Below are positions 37,801-48,399 of a stretch of DNA of 64,000 bases, piece by piece. A program made the position numbers and the translations under genes. This DNA comes from Branchiostoma floridae (taxonomy: Eukaryota; Chordata; Leptocardii; Amphioxiformes; Branchiostomatidae), in NCBI RefSeq assembly GCF_000003815.2, contig NC_049980.1:9756360-9820359 (forward strand), given 5' to 3'. The notes below the pieces were generated by a model. That model did no database searches. It saw only the letters and a list, made by a program, of their open reading frames with translations, and was not told where the DNA came from. Within the stretch, counting starts at the first letter, position 1. Each line of letters opens with the position of its first letter.

Positions 37801-38473
37801 AATGTAGCAGAACACAAGATGGCAAAACCGGAATTCGTGCTGCAGTACCAAGGGAAGCCGCTATGGGGCCCATGAAACCTATCAACCCAGCCGCTCTTGA
37901 GTTATCTTGTTGACACACAGACACAGACACAAACGGACGTACGAATGCAGACAGTCCAAGTAACAGTAGCAAACGAGACCAGATGCGGACAGCATGTGTG
38001 GTAGTCTACTACGTACAATAATTTAAAACACCTATCACCTACAAGGTAATGTTAGTGAAAATATAATCATGAATATTTAATGGGGCTAATTATGATAGGT
38101 TATTTTACACTGACAATGTGTTTTGCTAATGTTACTTGGACTGTCTGCATACACCATCTTACCCTGAAGACTCTCAAAACAACTTGTAAGGATATTGGTT
38201 ATTGAAACTGATTTGCTGTTTAATGTCAATTAATGAGAACTTGCTGCATGTACTTTTCTAGTTTTGATCTGTCCCTTATGAAGTTTTTGAAAGTTATGTC
38301 GTAAACATCTATGTACTTCTGACATTTAGTGACCAACCAACCAACCAGCTGACTTGTGTAATGCGCATCTTGATCTTAATGATAGATTAAGTGAATGATT
38401 GTATCCATGCTTAGCTAAGAGGTTTGTTTAGTATACATACACAGTAATATGTAAATTTTCCCTCTGTACACCA
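37801..38473. other. Repeat remnants upstream of the interrupted hAT MITE
   Basis: 37801-37930 is another inverted copy of the unknown interspersed repeat. AATATTTAATGGGG..AATTATGATAG with CTGACAATGTGTTT occurs twice (37505-37570 and 38065-38130). No gene is supported. Confidence 0.45.
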
Positions 38474-38598
38474 TAGGGCTGGGTACCATGTAATGATAGA
38501 AAACCGTTATTTTTGTGGGACCTATCTGACAGTAACTGACCTGAAAAAAACGGTGGACCTGATACTAGGTTGATTTGAAAGTAAACTTCATATTCTTT

Positions 38599-39581
38599 GG
38601 ACATAGGAGAATTCTTTTTACATAACCAGCAGTTACTTACATTGCTTACGTTTCGATGTCTCTCAGACACCTTCGTCAGAGCTTCTAACTGGACCAATAC
38701 CTCAACTTCCAGTCCCACCACCCTCTGCACCAAAAGCTAGGAGTAATTCGTACCATACTGGACCGATGCAGGACCGATGAAGTCCAGGACAAAGAACAAG
38801 AGCCACAACATGTCAAGAGGGCCCTCACGCGCTGTGGCTACCTTGGTGGGCTTTCAACAAAGTGGAACAACAGAAGAAGAGACCCAAACAGAAAGAACTG
38901 AGCAACAAACAACAGGAAAAGTCAAAAGGTATGGTGACTATCCCTTACATCAAACAAGTCACAGAACCTGTGGAAAGAGTGTTTCGGAAACATGGGATAG
39001 CCACTGCAGTCAAACCTAAAACAACACTGAGGAGTCTGTTGGTGCATCTCAAGGACAAACAGGAGGAGCTAGCTAAAACAGACTGTGTCTACAGAATTCC
39101 ATGCCAGAACTGTGACCAGGTGTATATCGGTGAAACAGGAAGGACTTTTGGGAAGAGAGTAGAAGAACACAAAAAAGAAGGCAACAACCTAGATGCCATC
39201 AAATACACAAGATCTCAGAAAAGACATGCGCAAAAAGAAAAAAAGAGGTCGGCAGTTGCAGATCATATTGCCAGGACCAATTGCGTAATTGACTGGCAGG
39301 GGGTCATGGTCATAGACGGAAGACAACAGACGGACACGATGGATTGAAGAGCCGATCTGGATAAGAAAATCAACCCCAGTGATGAACCGGGACGAGGGGG
39401 GATGCAAGCTTAGCCACATTTGGTATTGTTTTCTCACAGCAAAAGCACCACCTACATTGACCACATATAGCGATGAGAAGCAGAACTTCAGTTAGAAGCT
39501 CTGACGAAGGTGTCTAAGATACATGGAAACGTAAGCAATGTAAGTAACTGCCTGTTTTGTAAAAAGAGTTCTCCTATGTCC
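38599..39581 (+). mobile_element. Penelope-like element fragment with inverted terminal arms
   Basis: Arms 38599-38690 and 39489-39581 are inverted copies (GAAGGTGTCTRAGA, GTAAGCAATGTAAGTAACTG, TCTCCTATGTCC). Between them is the C-terminal part of a Penelope-like polyprotein ending in a GIY-YIG endonuclease domain. The 5' reverse-transcriptase region is missing. 5' truncation and inverted flanking copies are typical of Penelope-like insertions. Confidence 0.7.
38862..39347 (+). pseudogene. GIY-YIG endonuclease part of a Penelope-like polyprotein
   Basis: The frame encodes TIPYIKQVTEPVERVFRKHG, KTTLRSLLVHLKDK and DCVYRIPCQNCDQVYIGETG with the downstream RVEEHKK, the CxxC-linked GIY-YIG signature of Penelope-like elements. 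It begins at GTG rather than a true start. Upstream, the related frame (VKRALTRCGY) is shifted by one base, so the copy is broken. Confidence 0.75.
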
Positions 39582-39837
39582 TATATTCTACCAACCTGAT
39601 GAAACTATTTTCGGTTCATATTCATGTCTACCATATGTTTCTACTTGAAAATCACAAGATCAGTACAATATGCTGCCCAATTTGGATTCCTTAGCATTAT
39701 TTATTACATTGTAAATAATTTTTTAATAACATTCATACTCTCTAAAATATACTGTAACAGCACAATTATAATCTTGACCAGGTTCTGGTCCAGACCTGGA
39801 CCTAATCCTCTGGCCCGGAACCGGAATAAAATCAGCC

Positions 39838-39965
39838 TGTTTATGGATGCCATTGTACTTTGAACAAGTACGCTCCTCCAATTTGGACTTGGTTTCTTCA
39901 AACTCCTTAAAAGACGTGAAGATTTCGGCAGTTCTGCTGGTAGCGGTTGTCGTCTGCTCGGGTCG
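39838..39965 (-). pseudogene. Exon-like segment inserted in the hAT MITE (copy of 41484-41618)
   Basis: Nearly identical to 41484-41618 (TCTGCTGGTAGCGGTTGTCG, TTGGTTTCTTCAAACTCCTT, GCTCCTCCAATTTGGACTTG) but cut where the splice donor would be. GGAACCGG of the MITE flanks it on both sides. Confidence 0.65.
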
Positions 39966-40004
39966 GAACCGGACCAGGATTTTCTGTACCGGTACCCACC
40001 CCTA

Positions 40005-40711
40005 GATAACCTACGGCTACAAAAACCCTGTTCACATTATTTAACAAGTTATGGTGACCACAGTGAATTCATTTTGATCCAGTGTACATCACATTATCAT
40101 GACTTTGCCAGGAACCAGTAATGCATGTATTTGCAAAGTATCTGTATTCCATTTGATAGATACTTTTACAGCCAGATGGCATGGACATTGCTATTCTTTT
40201 TTGTATATTTGCCTTTTCCTGTCATGTAATAACTCCATTATACAACTCCATTATACAGCCAGATGCATTCTATCGCAATACTTACTTCAAAACTTCTAGA
40301 ATCACCTGTGTACAGATTGCTATGTTTTCTTGTTTTCTCATATGGGATAAAAACAACTTTATACATTTGTACATAAGTAATGTTATATTCTCATTGTCAA
40401 AGATATCAATCATGTGTATTCTGGAATCTTGTTTTGCTTGAATTCTTCCGTGTGAATATGAAATAAAAGTAGAAATAGAAAATAAAATGTGACACACTTT
40501 TTCATTAAAAAGTAAGTGGTGTATGGATATGAATGATAAAGGATTATCGGAATGAAAGCTCATAAGCAGATAAAGGATTACTTCATTTTATTGTCAACAA
40601 AGTTATTGGTTTATATTGGTTTGTAACACTGCAATTCTAACGTTACCCTAAAGAAGACCTTAGGTCAAAATGGGTTGTAAGTAAAGAGATAAAGACCGTC
40701 TGGAGCATGTG
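40005..40711. other. Unassigned AT-rich DNA
   Basis: No gene or defined repeat was recognised. Confidence 0.4.
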
Positions 40712-41040
40712 CAGGGCTTGAAATACCAACTGCATACGCACGGTAGTGCAGGTAGAATTGGAGCAGTGCAGGTATTTCTGGTATCTACCTGCACCTAACG
40801 TGCACTGGTCCATGTACTGGGTTTTATACATAAATGTCATATGATGTAGGTGTATGTGGATTGTTCGCTGTATTCACTGTTACCGCCTAAAAGAAAAAAT
40901 AGCAATGGTTCTACAACAATCTTAGTATGATCCGTACTTCCTAAATTTAGATTGGTGCAGGTAAAATTTGTCTGGTGCAGGTAATTTTCAATATTACCTG
41001 CACCGGTGCAGGTATTCAGAAAAAAGTATTTCGAGCCCTG
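40712..41040. mobile_element. MITE with CAGGGCTTGAAATA-type ends, copy 2
   Basis: It starts CAGGGCTTGAAATA and ends TATTTCGAGCCCTG. The interior repeats GTGCAGGTA on both strands. It shares its interior with 43363-43686 in opposite orientation (TACTGGGTTTTATACATAAA, AGCAATGGTTC). Confidence 0.75.
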
Positions 41041-41134
41041 CACAATGTGGTTTTATATATTACATTAATATGCAAAACAATTTGTGCAGAACCCTACTGT
41101 ATGAAAAACCTTACGTTAAAAAGGTTAGGTTTTG

Positions 41135-41165
41135 ACACAGCAAGATACTCAGTATCTTGCTGTGT
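41135..41165. repeat. Perfect 31-bp hairpin
   Basis: ACACAGCAAGATAC, TCA, GTATCTTGCTGTGT: a perfect 14-bp stem with a 3-base loop. Role unknown. Confidence 0.6.
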
Positions 41166-41483
41166 ATACAATACAAAATAGAAAGCCCGATAAAAAAGAC
41201 TAAAAAAAACAGCCGGAGCCTAACCTCTGCTTGGAGAGTATCTGCTTGGAGAGGACCATGTCTAGCGGAACAATTGACGTAAAGCAGGGACGTCAACAAC
41301 AACAACAGCATAAAAGCAAAGTTGTAAGTGTTTTGTAAAGCGGATCTTGAGATATGAGAACGATACAAGGACTTAAGTTAGATATTTGCACTGTTTGGAT
41401 ACTTTGGCAATAGTCCTACTGTGTTGTTTTACGTCACTCTCGTCCAAGTTTCGCGCGAAAACAAGCGATGTATGAAAACTCAC

Positions 41484-41618
41484 TCTCTTTGCCGAAATCA
41501 GCCTCTTTATGGATCCCATTGTACTTTGTACAAGTACCCTCCTCCAATCTTGACTTGGTTTCTTCAAACTCCTTAAAAGACTTGAAAATCTCGGCAGTTC
41601 TGCTGGTAGCGGTTGTCG
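41484..41618 (-). CDS. Candidate upstream N-terminal exon of the MULE-C48 gene
   Basis: The minus-strand frame encodes TTTATSRTAEIFKSFKEFEE then TKSRLEEGTCTKYNGIHKEA and ends at GAGA|GTGAGT in phase 1. That is exactly the phase needed by the first recognised exon at 36241, which begins with two bases. A CGAGCAG acceptor-like site precedes it. No in-frame ATG exists, so it is an internal exon, or the real start lies elsewhere. Two other copies (31800, 39838) show the segment is repetitive, which lowers confidence. Confidence 0.4.
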
Positions 41619-41644
41619 TCTGCTCGGGACAGACGTCCGCACCA

Positions 41645-41680
41645 GCACGTCACCGGAACGTACTGCGCCTGCGCGAATCC
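41645..41680. promoter_or_regulatory. NRF-1-like promoter block, repeated inverted at ~48135-48170
   Basis: CACGTCACCGGAACGTACTG followed by CGCCTGCGCGAA resembles an NRF-1 site with one mismatch. The same block occurs inverted near 48135-48170. It lies between the minus-strand exon at 41618 and the plus-strand ATG at 41703, a divergent-promoter geometry. Confidence 0.4.
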
Positions 41681-41702
41681 TGGGACGCCAGCTGGCTGCA
41701 CT

Positions 41703-44700
41703 ATGGCGGCTAAAATTGTGTCTGACGCATGTTTCAACATCATTTTTGCGTTACAAATTGGAAAATCAAAGATAACTTTGCGTCTAAACGAGGCGGGAGA
41801 AGCGGGAGACTTCACTTGTTGCAAAGGTAGGTTCGTGAATGCGATCGATAGGATTTTAATGAGACTAACTACCGTAAATTTGGTCATTTTCGGCAAGGCA
41901 ACACGTAATGGGGAGGGCGCATACCTGATCCTACTCCCTATAGGTAGAGGAAAATCCTCGTGACAAGGGCTGAGATTGTTTGATTTGTCCATGTTGGCTT
42001 CCTTCAAATGAGTAGCTTTGTTTATGAGATGTTTTATTTTCATCCCTACCAACACCCATCCCTCCAATTAAAAATAATGTCACAAGGTAGCAAAAATTAT
42101 GTGTTCAGTATTCACTATTTCTTCTTCTTCTTCTTTGTGTTGTAGGTGGCCATGGCCATCATCATCTTATATCAGATGTGCTGGTACAGAAGGTTGACTG
42201 TTGTAGTTTCAGGTAATGTTATTTGCTTATCACCTTACGTCGGACCACTCTTTGTATTTTTATCTTATGTACACATAACGTTAGCAAATAATGGTTTGGA
42301 TGCTGGTCCAGGACAGCACCCGTGTCCAATGACTGATTTGGCTGATGAACAGCAGGTCTTTTTTCATTAGAAAATGTCTGAAAATGGACATCAATTTCTT
42401 ACTCGAAATCTCGAACGGACAGGATGAAGCGAATCTGGATTGGACAGGGGGGTTGGGTCAGAGAAACCTGGATTGGATAGGGGGGTTGGGTCAGGGAAAT
42501 CTGGATAGGATAGGGGTGGGTGGATCAGGGAAATCTGGATTGGACAGGGGGGTTGGGTCAGGGAAATCTGGATAGGATAGGGGGGTTGGGTGAAAATGAT
42601 GAAATTGGATTGGACGGGGGGGTTGGGTAAAAAAAATCTGGATCGGATGGGGGGGTTGGGTCAGAAGCTGGATTGAGACCTCTTCCACCCCCCCTTCTCA
42701 ATTATTTTTTGGAACAGCCCAATATGTATTCTTTACAATTCAATTATAAACAATGTAAACCAATCAAACACTATCTCCAGAGGCCCAGACTCATCAGTCT
42801 GGATGTAGGTTGGTTCCAGCTTTAACAGAGCAGTGGATGTCACAAGGCTGAATGTACTAGTAGCTCAACCTTATACAAACATAAATAAAATAGCTTAGCC
42901 TCATTCAAAGATATCTACCATTCCTGTTTGACTTGCAGACTCAGATCTCAGACTAAAGTGGTCTAATTAAAAACCAAGTATTGCAGAAATATTTTAGGCC
43001 TATTGCAAGATAGACTATCTTGCCTAAATATTTCTGCAATACTTGGTTTTTAATTAGGTGAGCTGATGTTAACACAGGAATGGAGTGATAAAGCCAACAG
43101 AGAAGAAACATTTTACATGACATTGTTCAAAACAACACTGTCATACTTCTTGAAGCAGCTGAACTAAGATTGTCTACATTTTCAGGTGCATTCGCCCTTG
43201 TTTACAAACAGCTGCGATCCTTCAGCTTCCTGATCCTGACAAGGTGACCATATGGGTGGCTGGTAAGTTGAAGCCATGGGCCATGTTGAAGAGCTGCCTG
43301 AGAAACAAAGGATAATTAAATGAAGTATGGAGTGAAAGTCGATGTGTCACTGTTTGAGATTACAGGGTTTGAAATACTTTTTTTCTGCATTCTGCAGGTA
43401 ACGTTGAATATTACTTGCAACAAGGAAAATTTTACCTGCACCACTCTGAATTAGTTGTTAGTATGGATCATACTAGAATTGTTCAGGAACCATTGCTATT
43501 TTTTCTTTTATACTTAATAGGTGGTAACATTCAATGCAGCTAGTAACAATCCACGTACACCTATATCATGACCTTTATGTATAAAACCCAGTACATGGAC
43601 CAGTGCAGGTTAGATGCAGGTAGACACCAGAAATACCCGCACAGCTCCAATTTGACTTCCATATGCAGGTGGTATTTCGAGCCCTGGATTAGCTTTGGAA
43701 CATGGACATGGACATAACCGTTTTAGCACATCAAAATACCTGCAAATGTCATTTTTGCTGACAACATAGAAGGTACAGAAGTCAACTTGAACATAGTATG
43801 TATAAAATTGAAAACACTGTCAATGTCATCTTTACATGAACTTGTATTTAAATAAGCCATGTCACATGGAAGTAACATCTGTATCAGAGGTTTTACAAAT
43901 TTTCTCCTGAACTGTGATGCATGAAATGGAAATGAAAGACAATTCATTTGTAGCAACCACTGAATCAGTTGCTTTCAAACATCTTCACTTCATGAACTTT
44001 GTTAAACATCTGTAACTTTCAGGAACATGTGTGTGGTACTCACTCAGCTGACTACTAGTACTACAACTGTTCCCAGCCTGATGGTGCCAAGGGGCCTGTA
44101 GCCTGCAGCATGGACTGGACTACTGATCCTAAAGGATGGGTTGCTTCCTTCTGTGCAACGGTAAGTATTGCTCCATTTTGTCCATGCAGATGACTGTCAA
44201 CACTGGCGGTGGCACAGTGGGGGCGGTTGCCAGCAAAAAAATAGGTAGAATAGAAATGCCGTTTCAGAATCAGAGGGTCCAGATTTCAAAATTTCGAAGG
44301 ACCTCCCCTGCTTGGACTCGCGCCTTCAGCTCTGAACATGGTGGACATATCTTGCCGGAACGTCGTCCTAAAAACCTTTTCCACTAACAGAAATTTCTTT
44401 ATCAAACTTTAAGAGGTTTGCTTACAAGAAAAATATACCCCTCAAATGCAGGAAATAACGTTTAAAGTGTCCTGATTTCAAAATTTCTCCAGACCTCCCA
44501 TGCAATGGCATGATAAGATGTGTTTAATAGAAATGCCAATGAAGATACATGTAGCTTAGTCTGGCAGCAAAATTTGCCCCTCAAAATGCAGGAAATACTG
44601 TTCAGAGGGTTTAGGTCTCCATTGCAATGACTCGTGCTTTCGCCGCTCGATTTGGTGATATGCAAAATTTTCGCCCACACAACTAAAAAATGGTGCCACC

Positions 44701-45390
44701 GCCTGTAGTCAAACAAGATGAACTGCTGTGCAGTGGAGATCACAGACACTGTGTTCCCACTCTGGGTATACAGTAGGGCCTGCCCATTAATTCTGCAGTT
44801 TACGTTATCTGGTCTTTAAATAGTTTTACCGGGCTCTTTAAAGTGCCACACATGTTATTACACTGAAGTTGGCTCCTGCTCTCCAGACCCATGAGACCTA
44901 CAACATGGAAGGCCCAAGTGAGGATTAGCAACATCTCTGTTTAGCCAATGAGAGTATCAAACAATGTGTACTTTCATTCCATGATTGGTACGATGTCGAT
45001 GATCATGTAATACTTTTGCCATTTTATATGTGTGAACACAGCTTCATCTTTGTTGCAGGAAAGGACCTGCCTACCCTGGTAGGAGCTTCCAGCTGGCTCT
45101 ATATAGAGCTCAGGTCAAGGACAAGGAGTTCCGGCAGTATCCCCCTGATCAGATGGAAGGGTTTGCAAACAAGCATGCACCTGGCCTATGGGACATCCTG
45201 CTGAAAAGCATGACTAGACCTGACCAGTGGCTCAAGTACAACAACATGGTGAAACAACGGAAAAAAAGTTGTGACCATATTATACTAAACTGCCAAACAC
45301 GGCCCTCAAACATCAAGGTCATTTTCCCCCATGAACTGTTTCAAGATTGCCTATATTGGCATTTTGACTTACCATTGTATCCTCAATAAA
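41703..45390 (+). CDS. Weakly supported spliced transcription unit (98 codons plus 3' exons)
   Basis: The exon chain is 41703-41826 (ATGGCGGCT start, donor GTAGGT), 42146-42212, 43186-43262 and 44023 on, with phases 1, 2 and 1 compatible. The frame ends at TGA 44049-44051 (98 residues, no recognised family). Exon 4 can continue to a GTAAGT after 44160, a further exon starts at 45059 (TTGCAG|G), and AATAAA occurs at about 45386. Exon 5 has its own open frame (ALYRAQVKDKEFRQYPPDQM) that does not join the first frame. It could be a non-coding or decayed gene. Confidence 0.25.
42431..42685. repeat. G-rich minisatellite, ~33-bp unit, about 7 copies
   Basis: The unit is CTGGATTGGACAGGGGGG followed by TTGGGTCAGGGAAAT, with variation in the G runs. 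The G tracts (GGGGGG, GGG, GGG) are compatible with quadruplex formation across units. Confidence 0.8.
42963..43057. mobile_element. Perfect foldback element, 95 bp
   Basis: CTAATTAAAAACCAAGTATT continues through GCAGAAATATTTTAGGC and is mirrored almost perfectly at the right end across a ~22-base centre. Probably a young MITE. The inner boundary lies within an intron of the doubtful 41703-45390 unit. Confidence 0.7.
43363..43686. mobile_element. MITE with CAGGGCTCGAAATA-type ends, copy 3 (inverted relative to copy 2)
   Basis: It starts CAGGGTTTGAAATA and ends TATTTCGAGCCCTG. The flanks share GATTA (43358-43362, 43687-43691). The interior matches 40712-41040 reversed. Confidence 0.75.
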
Positions 45391-45606
45391 GAATAAGAAA
45401 CACAGTAACGAATTTTGATCGATGGGCATAAAAGAATTCTAAATCTGAGTTTTTGGGCCATATGGATGAAGTTAGCAGGTTTTATTGCCCCTAATATTAT
45501 CTTTTTCTATGAGAAAATACAGCACTTTAGTACATATCACTGCAATGAAGCTAGTTTTTCATGTGCATACTGATGGAAGTTATAAAGTCACGTTTGCAGC
45601 TTTTAT

Positions 45607-45651
45607 TAGAAAATGATTTTTTTTAGTTAGATGAAAACAATCATTTTCTAC
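45607..45651. repeat. Short inverted repeat
   Basis: TAGAAAATGATT is mirrored by AATCATTTTCTA across about 20 bases. Confidence 0.5.
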
Positions 45652-45980
45652 TAACTACAGATCATTAGCATCTACCATAGATGGACAAGTTTGTGGGAAC
45701 AATGCTTGTGTGCTGATATCCCTTCTGCTTGCTCACAGATGTCTTTCTTTATCTACCATGGGCAATAACATTGTACTTGAGGGCAACAGACTGTATGATA
45801 CACACTTCTCCACTGGATCTCTGTGGATAGTTGAGGAGGCAAATCATGTTGTCCCAAATCCGTTCTCAACTGTGTCTACTAAACAAGCTGTGGAATTTGA
45901 ACATGTTCTTGCCCAAGAAATTGGCGAGTTTAATAGAAACACTCTATTTATAGGGTCAAAAAGTTAAAACAAGACATCTA

Positions 45981-46555
45981 CGAGGGGCGTGCAATTAGTA
46001 ATGGTCCTGACCCATTTCCCATAGCAGGAGATTAATGAAACTTGGCACAGTTATTAGTCTTTCTCTTCATAGGAATCACCCAGAGTTATGCATTTCTCCC
46101 ATCGTTTGATGCAGCTCTGGAAACCGATTTTGTAGGACACCCCAGGTTGGTCCTGCTGATGCCTCATCAATGGCACAAGAGGGACGACCAGGTCTGGGAG
46201 CTGTTTCCACAGACTTCCAGCCACTTTTGAATTCAGGATGCCAGCGTTTTGCAAGGTCATATGATGGGGCATTTTCACCATAAGTTTCATTTATTTTATC
46301 AAAAGTCTTCTTTGGTGTGCGTCCTTTCAAATACAAAAACCGGATCACTGCGCGACACTCAACTGGTTCCATTTCACACCTGGTCCATTTCGCACCTGAC
46401 TAAGTTCAAACACCAGTAAATCAGAAACCACAATTAGTTCAGAGCTGTCTTTTGCAACATAACCCATAGAGATATGAATTATTACACATACAAAATTTCA
46501 TTTAGATCAGACAACTGGAAGTGGGTCAGGACCATTACTAATTGCACGCCCCTCG
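45981..46555 (-). mobile_element. Internally deleted mariner-family element with TIRs and TA duplication
   Basis: The TIRs are about 36 bp (CGAGGGGCGTGCAATTAGTA then ATGGTCCTGACCCA) and the flanks are TA on both sides (45979-45980, 46556-46557). The minus-strand frame from ATG 46372 encodes EPVECRAVIRFLYLKGRT and later RPGRPS, the HTH region of a mariner transposase. The frame is then broken and the catalytic domain is missing. At 575 bp against about 1.3 kb for a full element it is non-autonomous. Confidence 0.85.
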
Positions 46556-48399
46556 TAGTAAATATGAAGGTAATGTAATAAAAAAGCATTGCAGACATTG
46601 TGATGCCGTAAGTTGATGTACTGATGAATGTTGAGTTCATGACCTTTTGTAACAGCATGACAGCCATTAGTTTACATGAATGTCAGTTTGTTAAGCTAGG
46701 GCAGATAGTGTGCAATATTTTGCTGTCCGTCCTGGGCAGGCTCTGGGATCTATAACACAAGGCATTGCTCGACTTATAATTCAGCCTTTTCTAGCATTGT
46801 TTTATCATGTCATGATTTTGATACTGCCTTGGCAGTTGATAAGAGTAATAAGGACTTTTTGGCTTGCGATTACATGGACTGAAGATTTAACATGATTGAG
46901 AATAAAATATAAATCATTTTTGATGTTTCACTGTGTTGCCCTGCTTATTTCTCTGCATTGATTTCACTGTGAATGTATCTGTATATTTCATACTTTTATC
47001 ATATAGAAGAGAACATTGCATATGTCTATCCTTAAGTTCACTAAGCTCAAACTTGGTTTACGTTTGATCACTTCGTTGGGTGTGTGTAGTCTGGATAAGT
47101 GTGTAAACATGGGGGGGGGGCTTGTCCACATCACGCTTGCAGGACGTGCAGATGGCAGACGACTTTAGATTATTAAATACTGTTACAAGACGTGAGGGCC
47201 GTTTTATGATCAAAGTAAGAGTGCTTGACCCGGTAGATGGTGAAGGACAGAAGCAAGTGGTGGGTCGACGGAAGCGCTGGAAGCAGACGCGCTCCATGGC
47301 TGGGCTGCTGTATGTACTGGGGTGCAGCTACTTCCGGGTTTTTGAATTGCCCGCGAAAACAAATACTAGCAGTAAGGAGAGTTACGATGTCAATCGACGA
47401 TCGGGGAAGGATTTCCAATGCTTTGACATTCTATAGCCTCCAAAAAGCACACATTCTTATTACTTTTATGACAAAATAGCTACTTAACACATCATTGACG
47501 CAAAGTTGCAGAGGAATTGTTTTATTGATCAATGATACGCTAAGCTAAGCTGTTTACTGTGGTGTCTGATTGTAGTTTAGCAGCATGCACTATGACTTTT
47601 GACCTCATTTGACCTGATTCAAGCAGCTGGCATCGCGATCGCACGATAAACACAGATAAACAAGGTTCCCAGTGCGTCATTGATCTTTTACAGGTGTAAA
47701 TTAACACGTTCGATTCTAAACCACATATTGACACTCCAAGTGAGGGTGTTTTGGTCAACGTTGCATTGAAATCCCGCTTGTTGCACGATATATTTTAGAG
47801 ACATGGTTCCATGGAAAATGTTAAACAGGATTTTACCCTTATATACGCACATACTTTCTTAAATGCGGTCCTTAAGTAACACAGGAGGTGTTTTTTCGAA
47901 TGGACAGTAGAAAGAGGGTCGACTTTTTGATGACAGGTATTAACACAATCCAAGCATTATTATCAAGTAACATTGTTTTATTCAGATTATCCACATCTGT
48001 AACCTTGCACAAGGCTAGCTGAATCAAGCAATCGAGCTCCTGTATTGTTGCAATTAACCAGTAAACCCGCATGGATTCGCTGCCAGGCAGGTCATTTCCG
48101 GGTCTCCCGGCGTCTCCCGGGAGTTTAGAATGTTCGCGCAGGCGCAGTACGTTCCGGTGACGTGCTGTCCGCACCAGCCATGTTGGCAAAGGTCACGTGA
48201 CCGTCGTTCCCAGAGTGTGCAGACCCACTACGCATCCTGGGTACGACGGTCAGACGTCATTTCCGGTTCTACCCAGTACATACCTTAGCGCCCTAATAAA
48301 TAGTCGCGACCTGCCACCCCCCCTCTTTAGGATATAGATTCAGGCTAAGTGATTGGTTACCTATCTAATTAGATTAAATAGACATATATGCCAGTAGGT
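46556..48399. other. Unassigned intergenic DNA
   Basis: A GC-richer stretch at 47120-47420 has open frames on both strands (plus: MADDFRLLNTVTRREGRFMI from 47152) and an ETS-like CCGGAAGT on the minus strand, but no family is recognised. 48090-48310 contains promoter-like blocks shared inverted with 41645-41680 and 20060-20115. Confidence 0.35.
47600..47615. promoter_or_regulatory. DR4-type nuclear-receptor half-site pair
   Basis: TGACCT-CATT-TGACCT, i.e. two perfect AGGTCA half-sites on the minus strand spaced by four bases. No adjacent gene is established, so function is speculative. Confidence 0.3.

Larger units (their letters stand above)
38474..40004. mobile_element. hAT-type MITE, copy 3, interrupted by two insertions
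   Basis: The left end TAGGGCTGGGTACC at 38474 and the right end GTACCGGTACCCACCCCTA ending 40004 match the MITE family. Between them lie a Penelope-like fragment (38599-39581) and an exon-like segment (39838-39965). No matching 8-bp flank was found for this copy. Confidence 0.6.

Noticed and set aside
38862..39347. Stand-alone GIY-YIG nuclease gene
   Set aside because: No true start codon, an upstream frameshift, and flanking inverted arms show it is a truncated Penelope-like copy.
46076..46372. Intact mariner transposase
   Set aside because: Only the N-terminal HTH region is present and the frame is lost before the catalytic domain.
47122..47436. 104-codon plus-strand frame as a gene
   Set aside because: No recognised family; an equally open antisense frame and a possible minus-strand 5' UTR make assignment arbitrary.
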